64,000 nt of DNA from Cryomorphaceae bacterium (GCA_017798125.1 CP059070.1:1984001-2048000), one strand, 5' to 3'; positions 8,847 through 16,612 are shown, counted from the first letter of the stretch. Program-made: numbers and translations. Notes: generated by a model from the letters alone, not told the origin.

Positions 8847-10274
8847 ATGAAAATAGAGCAGATATATACCGGGTGCCTTGCTCAAGGTGCCTACTACATA
8901 GAGTCGAACGGAGAAGTAGCGATTATTGATCCGCTTCGCGAAACACAACCTTACCTGGACAAGGCTCAAGCCGAGGGAGGTAAGATCAAATACATTTTTG
9001 AAACCCATTTCCACGCGGATTTCGTGTCTGGACACGTCGATCTCGCCAAGAAAACGGGAGCCACCATCGTTTACGGTCCCGGAGCACAAACCGCCTACGA
9101 TATTCACGCCGCACAAGACGGTGAGGAGTTCACGGTGGGCGCTGTTCGGATTAAAACGTTGCACACTCCGGGACATACTCCGGAAAGCACGACATGGCTC
9201 TTGATCGACGAAGAAGGCGGTAACCACGCGATCTTCAGTGGAGATACGCTGTTTATTGGTGATGTAGGACGTCCTGATCTCGCCGTGAAAAGTGACTTGA
9301 CAGAGCGCGATTTAGCGGGTATGTTGTTCGACAGCCTCCGCAATAAGATCATGCCTCTTGAAGACGAAGTCATCGTCTATCCAGCACATGGAGCGGGTTC
9401 TGCGTGTGGTAAGAACATGAGTAAAGAAACGCATGACTTGCTGGGCAATCAAAAGAAAGTCAATTATGCCCTACGGGCCGATATGACCAAGGAGGAATTC
9501 ATTGACGAATTGCTCGATGGCATCTTACCTCCACCTCAGTACTTCCCCAAAAACGTACAAATGAACAAGGAGGGGTACGCTTCCATCGATACGGTATTGG
9601 AAAAAGGGGTAGTGCCTTTGAATGTCGAGACGTTTGAGGCTCTGGCGAACCACGAAGGTGCACTCGTGCTCGATGTGCGCGGCCCTCAGGACTTTGCCCA
9701 AGGTCATATTCCCAACTCCATTTTCATCGGGATCAATGGATCCTTCGCCGGATGGGTAGGAACGCTCATCACCGATTTGCAACAGCCGATCATTATTGTT
9801 GCTCCCGAAGGTCGTGAGGAAGAGACCGTAACACGATTGGCTCGTGTGGGTTACGACAATACCTTGGGGTATCTGGATGGTGGATTTGCTGCCTGGAAGG
9901 CTGCCGGGAAAGAAACCGATACTGTAGAGTCCATCCCTGCTACGGAGTTTGCTTCGCGCTGGAAGGCAGATACGATTAAGGTGCTCGACGTGCGCAAGCC
10001 AGGAGAGTTTGAAGCTGAGCACATCGACAAAGCGTACAACCGTCCATTGGATTACATCAATGACTTCATGGATGAGTTTGACTCTGAGGAGAAGTACTAC
10101 ATCCACTGTGCTGGAGGGTACCGCTCCATGATTTACGCTTCTATTTTGAAGGCTCGCGGATTTCATGAATTGGTTGACGTGCAAGGCGGCTTCAAAGCCA
10201 TTGCCGAAACGGATATTGAAGTCACAGACTATGTGTGTCCTTCAACCCTGCGCAAAGAGCAGCAAGAAGGATAA
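8847..10274 (+). CDS. MBL-fold persulfide dioxygenase-like protein with two rhodanese domains (copy 1)
   Basis: 475 residues. Residues 1-230 are a metallo-beta-lactamase fold of the ETHE1/Blh/CstB type: THFHADFVSGH, GHTPEST, SGDTLFIGDVGRPDL and YPAHGAGSACGK hold the metal ligands. Then follow two rhodanese domains. The first (DVRGPQDFAQGHIPNS) has no active-site cysteine. The second ends in YIHCAGGYRSM with the catalytic Cys. Family members oxidise glutathione- or other thiol-persulfides to sulfite and pass sulfane sulfur. A close paralog lies at 11499. It is probably cytoplasmic, since no signal peptide is seen, and it is driven from its own CRP-like promoter. Confidence 0.9.
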   Translation: MKIEQIYTGCLAQGAYYIESNGEVAIIDPLRETQPYLDKAQAEGGKIKYIFETHFHADFVSGHVDLAKKTGATIVYGPGAQTAYDIHAAQDGEEFTVGAVRIKTLHTPGHTPESTTWLLIDEEGGNHAIFSGDTLFIGDVGRPDLAVKSDLTERDLAGMLFDSLRNKIMPLEDEVIVYPAHGAGSACGKNMSKETHDLLGNQKKVNYALRADMTKEEFIDELLDGILPPPQYFPKNVQMNKEGYASIDTVLEKGVVPLNVETFEALANHEGALVLDVRGPQDFAQGHIPNSIFIGINGSFAGWVGTLITDLQQPIIIVAPEGREEETVTRLARVGYDNTLGYLDGGFAAWKAAGKETDTVESIPATEFASRWKADTIKVLDVRKPGEFEAEHIDKAYNRPLDYINDFMDEFDSEEKYYIHCAGGYRSMIYASILKARGFHELVDVQGGFKAIAETDIEVTDYVCPSTLRKEQQEG

Positions 10275-10321
10275 ACACTCCTTTTACAGGCATTTTACGG
10301 GCGACATTACTCATCCCTTGT

Positions 10322-10365
10322 GTAACAAAAGTTACGGTCCAACCTGAGGTCTGTATCTACCTTTG
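10322..10365 (+). promoter_or_regulatory. CRP-like operator plus -7 element for the YeeE/YedE pair
   Basis: A perfect palindrome GTAAC-AAAA-GTTAC at 10322-10335 followed by TACCTTTG at 10358-10365. The spacing of 29.5 bases places the centre near -41.5. No -33 TTG is seen. The downstream ATG is 20 bases after the -7 element. This is the best of the four sites in the island. Confidence 0.7.
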
Positions 10366-10385
10366 ATTCATAAAGGCTAGGAGCT

Positions 10386-10952
10386 ATGGAATGGATAACC
10401 GCCCCATGGCCTTGGTACGTCGCAGGGCCTATGATCGCATTGATCATGTTTGTATTACTGGCGTTCGGTAAAGAGTTCGGGTTTAGTGCTAACCTACGCA
10501 CCATGTGTGCGGCAGTAGGAGGAGGGAAGTACGCTTCTTTTTTCAAGTTCAATTGGAAAGGACAGATCTGGAACTTGGTGTTCGCCGTGGGCGCCATTCT
10601 AGGGGGGTATATAGCACACACTTACCTCATGCCCTCGGAGAAAATAAGCTTGAATCCAAAAACGGTTGCAGAGTTGGAAACCTACGGTCTTTCGGCCGCT
10701 GGCGAGCAGTATATTCCGCCCGAATTGTTTGGATGGGATTATCTAGCTACATGGCAGGGTTTTGTCATGATGGTCGTCGGAGGGTTCCTCATCGGCTTTG
10801 GTACGCGCTATGCCGGCGGGTGTACATCGGGCCACGCCATTTCGGGTTTGAGTAATCTACAATGGCCCTCGCTGTTAGCGGTGATCGGTTTCTTCATTGG
10901 AGGGTTGCTCATGACCTATTTAGGGCTCCCTTTCTTATTACCAGGTCAATAA
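10386..10952 (+). CDS. YeeE/YedE family half-transporter (PmpA-like)
   Basis: 188 residues with about five membrane helices. Conserved cysteines appear in LRTMCAAVGGG and in the family signature GTRYAGGCTSGHAISG. YeeE/YedE proteins such as TsuA import thiosulfate through a row of cysteines. Half-size members work in pairs (PmpA/PmpB). The following gene encodes the matching second half 16 bases downstream. Together they probably move a sulfur compound (thiosulfate, polysulfide or persulfide) across the inner membrane; the substrate is inferred. Confidence 0.88.
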   Translation: MEWITAPWPWYVAGPMIALIMFVLLAFGKEFGFSANLRTMCAAVGGGKYASFFKFNWKGQIWNLVFAVGAILGGYIAHTYLMPSEKISLNPKTVAELETYGLSAAGEQYIPPELFGWDYLATWQGFVMMVVGGFLIGFGTRYAGGCTSGHAISGLSNLQWPSLLAVIGFFIGGLLMTYLGLPFLLPGQ

Positions 10953-10968
10953 CCACAAACGGAAGGTC

Positions 10969-11382
10969 ATGAAATACTTTAGGTTCTTACTTATCGGGGT
11001 CGTATTCGGAGTGGTTTTGACCAAAGCCGAAGTCATTTCTTGGTATCGGATATATGAAATGTTCCGCTTCCAGTCCTTCCATATGTATGGAGTCATTGGC
11101 TCTGCGGTGGTTGTGGGCATTGGACTCGTTTGGCTGATCAAGAAATACGACATCCATCCCTGGTACGGCGAAGAGATGATGCTTTTTGATAAGCAGCCCA
11201 GCGTACCTAGATACTTATACGGCGGAATTCTCTTTGGACTTGGATGGGCGATGACTGGAGCGTGCCCAGGCCCTATGTTTATTCTTCTCGGCTATGGCGT
11301 GCCCGTTATTGCGGTCGTCATTTTGAGTGCTCTGCTGGGCACCTTCGTCTACGGGCTGGTTCGGGACAAAATCCCGCACTAA
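10969..11382 (+). CDS. YeeE/YedE family half-transporter (PmpB-like, DUF6691)
   Basis: 137 residues with about four membrane helices and the second-half signature GWAMTGACPGPMFILLGYG, whose cysteine corresponds to the one in GGCTSGH of the first half. It follows the PmpA-like gene by 16 bases and ends just before the promoter of the second MBL-rhodanese gene. The two halves most likely form one channel. Confidence 0.85.
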   Translation: MKYFRFLLIGVVFGVVLTKAEVISWYRIYEMFRFQSFHMYGVIGSAVVVGIGLVWLIKKYDIHPWYGEEMMLFDKQPSVPRYLYGGILFGLGWAMTGACPGPMFILLGYGVPVIAVVILSALLGTFVYGLVRDKIPH

Positions 11383-11425
11383 ACACATCGATCAGTTCTT
11401 CAGCTGATAAAGATCAGTTTTGAAT

Positions 11426-11469
11426 GTGACTATTGCCACGTTTAAAGCGTGGAGCACCGGCTACTTTTG
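11426..11469 (+). promoter_or_regulatory. CRP-like operator plus -7 element for the second MBL-rhodanese gene
   Basis: GTGAC-TATT-GCCAC at 11426-11439 (one mismatch to GTRAC-N4-GTYAC) and TACTTTTG at 11462-11469, again 29.5 bases from centre to element. Because this promoter lies between the upstream ATG at 11433 and the conserved ATG at 11499, it supports 11499 as the real start of the gene. Confidence 0.6.
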
Positions 11470-11498
11470 AAAGAGTAGAAAAATCAACGATTCAGAAA

Positions 11499-12908
11499 AT
11501 GAAAATTGAACAGATATATACCGGGTGTTTGGCGGAAGCCGCTTACTATATTGAGTCAAATGGAGAGGTGGCGATTGTAGATCCACTCCGCGAAACGCAA
11601 CCTTATATTGACCGTGCAGAAAAGGACGGTGCGCAGATCAAATACGTTTTAGAAACGCATTTTCATGCCGACTTTGTATCGGGGCATTTAGATTTGGCAA
11701 AGCGCACAGGCGCTAAGATTGTCTTTGGGCCTACCGCTCAGCCATCATATGAGGCGCACGTGGCCGAGGACGGCGAAGTGCTGACCCTTGGAGATATTCA
11801 AATCAAGGTTTTGCATACACCTGGGCACACCATGGAGTCGACGACCTTTTTGGTTATCGATGCCGAAGGGAAGGAGCACTCCATATTTACTGGGGACACG
11901 CTTTTTATCGGGGATGTAGGACGGCCTGACTTGGCCGTGAAAACAGATCTCAGTCGCGAGGATCTGGCTGGGCATCTCTTTGACTCCTTGCGGACGAAGA
12001 TAATGACCTTGCCGGGAGATGTCATTGTGTATCCTGGTCATGGAGCTGGCTCCGCTTGCGGTAAGAAGATGAGCGATGAAACGGTCGATACGCTTGCGCA
12101 TCAATTGGAAACGAATTATGCCCTACGGGCCGATATGACCCGTCAGGAATTCATCGAAGAAGTAACGGATGGTCTTGTGACGCCTCCACAGTACTTCCCT
12201 AAGAATGCCGTGCTGAATAAAACCGGATACGAGTCTTTCGAACAGGTTATGGACCGCGGACTACAGCCACTCTCTGTGGACGATTTTTTGAAATCCGCTG
12301 AATTGACCGATGCCCTCATCTTAGATACGCGCACGCCGGACGATTTTCGAGATGGTCATATTCCGGGTTCCATTTTTATTGGAATTGACGGGAGTTTTGC
12401 CACTTGGGTCGGAACGCTAATTACGGACTTAAAACAACCGATGCTCATCGTTGCTGATCCAGGCCGAGAGGAGGAAGTGGTCACGCGCTTGAGTCGTGTG
12501 GGATACGACAATGCTCTTGGGTATCTAGGAGGTGGATTTGAGCAGTGGGTGGCATCGGGCCGTGAGGCCCAAAAAGTAGCCCAAGTAAGCGCTGCTGAAC
12601 TCAAAGAGTCCATAAATGAGCCTGGAACCGAGGTTCTCGATGTGCGCAAGAAAAGCGAGTTTGACAGTCAGCATATTGAAGGGGTTCGGAACCTTCCGCT
12701 CGACTTTTTGAATGAGCATATGAATGAATTGGATAAAGATACTTTGCGTTATGTGCATTGTGCTGGTGGGTACCGGAGTATGGTATTCATCAGTATTCTT
12801 CAGGCCCGTGGCTATCAGCATTTGGTAGACGTGGCTGGAGGTTTTAAGGCCATTGAGGAAGAAGGCTTCCCGATGACCGAATATGTTTGCCCTTCCACGA
12901 TGCTTTAA
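11499..12908 (+). CDS. MBL-fold persulfide dioxygenase-like protein with two rhodanese domains (copy 2)
   Basis: 469 residues and collinear with the protein at 8847 over its whole length, clearly a paralog. The same metal motifs (THFHADFVSGH, TGDTLFIGDVGRPDL, YPGHGAGSACGK) are present. The first rhodanese domain has no catalytic Cys and the second ends in YVHCAGGYRSM. I chose the start at MKIEQIYTGCL because copy 1 begins identically and a promoter lies just upstream; an in-frame ATG at 11433 is discounted. Differences between the copies are spread evenly, so specialisation for different persulfides or redox states is possible but unproven. A short palindrome repeat (12553-12576) lies within the coding region. 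Confidence 0.9.
   Translation: MKIEQIYTGCLAEAAYYIESNGEVAIVDPLRETQPYIDRAEKDGAQIKYVLETHFHADFVSGHLDLAKRTGAKIVFGPTAQPSYEAHVAEDGEVLTLGDIQIKVLHTPGHTMESTTFLVIDAEGKEHSIFTGDTLFIGDVGRPDLAVKTDLSREDLAGHLFDSLRTKIMTLPGDVIVYPGHGAGSACGKKMSDETVDTLAHQLETNYALRADMTRQEFIEEVTDGLVTPPQYFPKNAVLNKTGYESFEQVMDRGLQPLSVDDFLKSAELTDALILDTRTPDDFRDGHIPGSIFIGIDGSFATWVGTLITDLKQPMLIVADPGREEEVVTRLSRVGYDNALGYLGGGFEQWVASGREAQKVAQVSAAELKESINEPGTEVLDVRKKSEFDSQHIEGVRNLPLDFLNEHMNELDKDTLRYVHCAGGYRSMVFISILQARGYQHLVDVAGGFKAIEEEGFPMTEYVCPSTML
12553..12576 (+). repeat. Short palindrome family, copy in MBL-rhodanese 2 (G:C variant)
   Basis: CATCG-G-GCC-GTGA-GGC-C-CAAAA, a 5-bp stem with a 4-nt loop, encoding ASGREAQK in the sense strand. 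The paralog at 8847 has the same protein length here but not this DNA sequence, so it arose by substitution or conversion rather than by insertion. Confidence 0.65.
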
Positions 12909-12930
12909 GCATCGAGTAGGTTCATAGCGT

Positions 12931-12960
12931 GTCCCGGGATTCAGGGGTGGATCCCGGGAC
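12931..12960. terminator. Perfect 10-bp inverted repeat between MBL-rhodanese 2 and the SQR-like gene
   Basis: GTCCCGGGAT, a 10-base loop, then ATCCCGGGAC. The stem is very stable, but it is followed by TATTTTCG rather than a T-tract, so it may be a weak terminator, an mRNA-stabilising hairpin that separates expression of the two genes, or a protein site. Confidence 0.5.
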
Positions 12961-13027
12961 TATTTTCGACCCCTCGAAACGCTGAGAACAAGAGGCAGCT
13001 TTGATTTATGAACTTAAACCAAACGCT

Positions 13028-14278
13028 ATGAAAAGCCATCAAATCGTCATTATTGGAGGAGGAACCGCCGGAATCACGGTGGCCGCTCAATTGATGCGTA
13101 AGAACAAAAATCTCGACATCGCCCTTATTGAGCCCTCAGAAAAGCACTACTACCAGCCGGCATGGACCTTGGTTGGGGCTGGAACTTATGATATGGCAAA
13201 GACCGAGCGCGATGAGGCAGGGTTAATCCCACCAGGTGTTCGATGGATTAAAGAATACGCCGAAGAACTGAACCCGGATGAGAATAAGGTCGTCTTGCGG
13301 AGCGGTGAGGAGGTTGGATATGAGTTCTTAGTAGTGGCGCCGGGAATTCAAATGGATGTGGATGGTATTGAAGGGCTGGCGGAGACCTTGGGTAAAAATA
13401 ATGTTTGCTCCAACTACATTGATCCGGAATACACTTGGGAAATTCTTCAAAACTGGAAAGGGGGGAAGGCTCTTTTTACTCAGCCGGCCACACCGATTAA
13501 GTGTGGTGGGGCACCCATGAAGATTATGTTTTTGGCGGCCCACAACTTCCGCAAGAACAACCTGCATGCTCAAAGCGAAATCACTTTTGCTTCCCCTGGG
13601 AGCATCATTTTTGGGGTGAAGGAGTTCGCTATCACTCTGGAAAAGGTCGTAGAACGTTACGATATCGATACGCGGTTTCATCACAAGTTGATCAAGGTCG
13701 ACGGTGAGCGAAAAGTGGCGACATATGAGGTTGTGAAATACGATAACACAGGTTGTATGGTGTTGTCTGATCAAGGTGAGCCTGTAAAATCTGTTGAAGA
13801 GATTGAGTTTGACATGCTTCATTTGGCACCGCCGCAAAGTGCGCCTGATTTCATCAAAAGATCCAAACTGGCGCATCAAACTGGCGCCAACAAGGGATGG
13901 ATGAATGTGGATATTCATTCGCTTCAAAATCCAGACTACAGCAATGTTTTTGGATTAGGTGATGCGGCGGCCCTTCCTACAGCCAAAACGGGTGCTGGGG
14001 TTCGGAAACAAGCTCCCGTAGTCGTGGACAACATCTTAAACATGATCGAAGGAAGGCACGCACATAACTTGGGCTATACAGGATACAGCTCATGTCCGTT
14101 GGTGACTGGCTACGGCAGAATGGTGCTTGCCGAGTTCGGTTATGAGAACAAGAGAATGAGTGACCCTATGATCTCCACCTTTGTGGATACAACCAAAGAA
14201 CAGTGGAGCATGTGGATGCTTAAAAAATACGGACTTCCCTTTATGTATTGGGATTTAATGCTGAAAGGGAAAGCGTAA
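13028..14278 (+). CDS. Sulfide:quinone oxidoreductase-like flavoprotein
   Basis: 416 residues of the FCSD/SQR family. The FAD-binding GGGTAGITVAAQL is at residues 10-22, and a second nucleotide-facing segment GLGDAAALPTAKTGAGVRKQAP is near 309-330. Three candidate redox cysteines are C127 (NVCSNY), C159 (IKCGGAP) and C356 (YSSCPLVTG); the last two match the pair used by SQR to hold the polysulfide bridge. SQR oxidises sulfide at the membrane face, passes electrons to quinone and hands sulfane sulfur to a thiol, giving the persulfide that the MBL-rhodanese proteins would use. I chose the ATG at 13028 because it directly precedes the Rossmann motif. Confidence 0.88.
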   Translation: MKSHQIVIIGGGTAGITVAAQLMRKNKNLDIALIEPSEKHYYQPAWTLVGAGTYDMAKTERDEAGLIPPGVRWIKEYAEELNPDENKVVLRSGEEVGYEFLVVAPGIQMDVDGIEGLAETLGKNNVCSNYIDPEYTWEILQNWKGGKALFTQPATPIKCGGAPMKIMFLAAHNFRKNNLHAQSEITFASPGSIIFGVKEFAITLEKVVERYDIDTRFHHKLIKVDGERKVATYEVVKYDNTGCMVLSDQGEPVKSVEEIEFDMLHLAPPQSAPDFIKRSKLAHQTGANKGWMNVDIHSLQNPDYSNVFGLGDAAALPTAKTGAGVRKQAPVVVDNILNMIEGRHAHNLGYTGYSSCPLVTGYGRMVLAEFGYENKRMSDPMISTFVDTTKEQWSMWMLKKYGLPFMYWDLMLKGKA

Positions 14279-14297
14279 CAGCAGGTTGAGGTAAAAG

Positions 14298-14330
14298 TGA
14301 AAAGCCCCATTTTGATGGGGCTTTTTTTTA
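14298..14330. terminator. Bidirectional terminator
   Basis: AAAGCCCCAT, loop, ATGGGGCTTT with an A-run before and a T-run after. It serves the SQR-like gene on the plus strand and the cysteine-dioxygenase-like gene on the minus strand, whose stop codon lies inside the T-run. Confidence 0.85.
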
Positions 14331-14852
14331 TTCCCGTACGGGGTCGCTCCAGACACTCATGGAATGAACCCTTTTGTTTTCTTCATCATAAACCTGCCAA
14401 GTCTCGATGGGTAGGCTGTAAATATGCAGGCTGATCGTTCGGCGATCCACACAATTAAAGCCGCGGTGGAAACCAATGTAATCGTTCAGGTATGGAATGG
14501 ACTTTTCGGGTAGCCTCGTGCTTTCAATCAGTTTGAGCTGATTTTCCAGCATAGAGGTAAAGTACTGTTCAATACAGAGCTCGCCTTGTAGAATGTACAT
14601 CCAACCTTCTTGATAATCATAGGTGTGAATAGGGGAGGTTTGATGAGGTTCCCAGCACATGAGTAGCAGTTCGCAATCATTGTTGCGAAAAAGCGGTATT
14701 CGAGTGTAATGATCGTCACTCCAAGTGCACAGCGGAAGCACTTCCTTTTCTAAATCCAGCTGGACCCGCTTTAGGATGCCCATATACCCATCCTGATCTG
14801 GGCCTTTGGCCAGTTCTTCTCTCAATTGATCGATGGTGGTTATCGGGTTCAT
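14328..14852 (-). CDS. Cysteine dioxygenase-like cupin protein
   Basis: 174 residues with the cysteine dioxygenase fold pattern: LLLMCWEPHQTSPIHTYDY, then YILQGEL, GFHRGFN and SLHIYSLPI. H76 and H129 match two of the three iron ligands of CDO. The second His of the usual HDH motif is Tyr here (H76-T-Y78), and the position of the crosslink Cys is Trp84, while the crosslink Tyr (Y145) is kept. The enzyme would oxidise cysteine or another thiol to a sulfinate, but the altered site makes activity uncertain. The start at 14852 (MNPITTIDQL) is preferred over an upstream ATG at 14903. It lies convergent to the sulfur island and may belong to it. Confidence 0.8.
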   Translation of the reverse strand: MNPITTIDQLREELAKGPDQDGYMGILKRVQLDLEKEVLPLCTWSDDHYTRIPLFRNNDCELLLMCWEPHQTSPIHTYDYQEGWMYILQGELCIEQYFTSMLENQLKLIESTRLPEKSIPYLNDYIGFHRGFNCVDRRTISLHIYSLPIETWQVYDEENKRVHSMSVWSDPVRE

Positions 14853-15053
14853 GGTGTCTTTTCTGGATATACCTAAAGTTCCGAAAAAATGTCCAGAAAC
14901 CATGAATATGGAAACAGCTAATCTATCCGGTCGTTAGATAGGGGTGAATAGATAATTTGTTGATAAAAATTGAACTAAACCCCTTTTGATCGAGGGTTAT
15001 AAATGTAAAAGTTGAATAAATTAGCTCTTCATAACTAAAATATAGGGGGTAAA

Positions 15054-16370
15054 ATGGAAAAGAAGAATAAATTAGTGTCTCGAGGAATGTTCTTCATTTT
15101 GGTTGTAGTGGCCATTGTAGCAAGTGTATATCCAGCGAGCCATCCTGAGTCAACCCGTGATTGGGATTCTGGAACGATCGCATGGCTGCTCACTGCGGCT
15201 GGATTAGTGCTCATTATGACACCTGGACTGAGCTTCTTCTATGGAGGAATGGTTCGGGCAAAGAACGTTGTGAGTACCATGCTGCAGAGTTTTATCGCTC
15301 TTGGGGTTGTCAGTATTTTCTGGTACGCATTTGGATTTAGTCTAGCCTTTGGGGATAGTATTGGTGGTTGGATTGGTAATCCCTTGAGTTTCGCTTTCTT
15401 CAACGACGTTGGCACTGCCGCTCATCCTCGAATTGCTTCGGGAATACCCTTCATTCTTTTCGCGGCGTTCCAGCTCAAATTTGCCATAATCACTCCAGCG
15501 CTGTTCACTGGTTCCATGGCGGAGCGTCTTCAGTTTTGGAGTTATGTAGTGATGATGGTGCTTTTCTCATTGCTGGTATACTGTCCATTGGCTCATTGGA
15601 CCTGGCATCCCGATGGAGTCCTTTACACCCATGGAGTGCTGGACTTCGCCGGCGGAACAGTTGTTCACATAAGCGCCGGAATCATGGCCTTGGTTGGCGC
15701 ATGGTACTTAGGGCCACGTAAGGTGAAGGAGTTGGTAGATCCATCCGAAATCAATGTGCCTTACGTCATTCTCGGTACCGGATTACTGTGGTTCGGTTGG
15801 TTTGGTTTCAATGCAGGTTCAGCCTTAGCTGCAGATTCGCTTGCTGTCAAGGCTTTTGTCAATACGCATTTCGCCTCTGCGGCCGCCATGATTGGTTGGG
15901 TGCTGTACGATGTTATGATGGGTAGAAAGCCTACGGCTCTTGGTGCTTGTATCGGCGCAGTGGTGGGGCTCGTCGCCATTACACCTGCTGCGGGATTCGT
16001 GAGTTATGGGCCTTCGTTAATTATAGGTTTGTCTGCTGCACTCGTTTCAAATGTCGTAGTGGAACGCTTTAAAAGATCTAGTGTGGACGATACCCTGGAT
16101 GTGTTTGCCTGCCATGGACTCGGAGGTATGATTGGAATGCTCTTAACGGGCGTGTACGCCGAAGAAGGGGGATGGGTGACCACTGGTAATCCAACCTTGT
16201 TTTTAAAACACCTAGGAGCACTGGTCTTTGTCGTTGTGTTTGTGGGAGTTAGCTCGTACATAATTCTTCGTGTCGTAGATCGAATGATACCCATGCGTGT
16301 CTCAGACTCGGAAGAAAAAGAGGGTCTCGATCGAGCTATTCACGGAGAAGCTATTCTGAAAACAGCTTAG
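15054..16370 (+). CDS. amt: Ammonium transporter (Amt family)
   Basis: 438 residues with about 11-12 membrane segments. The conserved pore residues are present: the first pore His in GGTVVHISAG and the second in FACHGLGGMIGMLLTG, and the signature FFYGGMVRAKNVVS is near residue 62. It moves ammonium/ammonia into the cell. No GlnK/PII gene is adjacent. The 200 bases upstream are AT-rich and probably hold the promoter, but I could not pick a convincing one. Confidence 0.95.
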   Translation: MEKKNKLVSRGMFFILVVVAIVASVYPASHPESTRDWDSGTIAWLLTAAGLVLIMTPGLSFFYGGMVRAKNVVSTMLQSFIALGVVSIFWYAFGFSLAFGDSIGGWIGNPLSFAFFNDVGTAAHPRIASGIPFILFAAFQLKFAIITPALFTGSMAERLQFWSYVVMMVLFSLLVYCPLAHWTWHPDGVLYTHGVLDFAGGTVVHISAGIMALVGAWYLGPRKVKELVDPSEINVPYVILGTGLLWFGWFGFNAGSALAADSLAVKAFVNTHFASAAAMIGWVLYDVMMGRKPTALGACIGAVVGLVAITPAAGFVSYGPSLIIGLSAALVSNVVVERFKRSSVDDTLDVFACHGLGGMIGMLLTGVYAEEGGWVTTGNPTLFLKHLGALVFVVVFVGVSSYIILRVVDRMIPMRVSDSEEKEGLDRAIHGEAILKTA

Positions 16371-16381
16371 TGCTCGTTGTG

Positions 16382-16403
16382 CATCGTGCCTTAGGCACAA
16401 ATA
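16382..16403 (+). repeat. Short palindrome family, intergenic copy (T:A variant)
   Basis: CATCG-T-GCC-TTA-GGC-A-CAAAT just after the amt stop codon and at the outer edge of the tRNA-Met element. The stem is 5 bp (GTGCC/GGCAC) with a 3-nt loop. Confidence 0.65.
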
Positions 16404-16407
16404 GAAT

Positions 16408-16440
16408 AAAAAAGGTCCTGCTGAAATGCGGGACCTTTAT
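16408..16440 (+). terminator. Terminator after amt, formed by the distal copy of the tRNA-Met repeat
   Basis: A-run, then AGGTCC..GGGACCT with mismatched loop, then TTTAT. This hairpin resembles the one directly downstream of tRNA-Met and overlaps the duplicated segment 16427-16460. Confidence 0.6.
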
Positions 16441-16460
16441 TGACTTGTAGCGAGAGAGAG
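16427..16460 (-). repeat. Distal copy of a 34-nt direct repeat: tRNA-Met 3' end plus terminator arm
   Basis: Identical to 16603-16636. It includes the last 13 bases of tRNA-Met (discriminator plus acceptor 3' strand and some T-arm) and the flanking terminator arm. The tRNA body is absent here. The spacer between the copies is 142 bases. Confidence 0.9.
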
Positions 16461-16602
16461 CGTTAGCTCCCGATGGTCGCTGAGTGGGAGGGGAGGCATT
16501 ACAGATCAAAAAAAGCTTCACTTCGTTCAGCACATTTTGCATTACCCCACTCGCTAAAGCAAGCTTTGCTCGGGGCTAAATGCAAAAAAAGTCCCGCAAT
16601 TC
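16461..16602 (-). other. Structured spacer of the tRNA-Met downstream element
   Basis: 142 bases without a credible gene. It holds a hairpin with arms TTTTGCATTA..CCCC / GGGG..TAAATGCAAAA (16535-16587) whose apex carries AGCAAGCT (16558-16565), and a CTTCG-type hairpin (16515-16531). The same two modules, in the same order relative to the tRNA, occur by tRNA-Arg and tRNA-Ser. Confidence 0.7.
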
Positions 16603-16612
16603 TGCGGGACCT
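16584..16612 (-). terminator. Terminator of tRNA-Met
   Basis: On the minus strand: AAGGTCCCGCAGAATTGCGGGACTTTTTTTGC, a 7-bp GC-rich stem with a T-run, starting about 12 bases after the tRNA 3' end. Confidence 0.8.

Noticed and set aside
11433-11498. Longer N-terminus of the second MBL-rhodanese protein (MPRLKRGAPATFERV..)
   Set aside because: The paralog starts at MKIEQIYTG, and a CRP-like site with TACTTTTG lies within this stretch, so it is upstream regulatory DNA.
13001-13027. Upstream start for the SQR-like protein
   Set aside because: The frame can be extended by nine residues from a TTG, but the Rossmann motif begins right after the ATG at 13028, as in the family.
15931-15950. AGCCGTAGGCT in amt as another palindrome family member
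   Set aside because: The stem is shorter, and both the CATCG and CAAAA flanks are missing; likely chance.
16461-16602. Possible degenerate second tRNA between the two tRNA-Met repeats
   Set aside because: No cloverleaf can be built beyond the 13 bases copied from the tRNA 3' end; D-arm and anticodon arm are missing.
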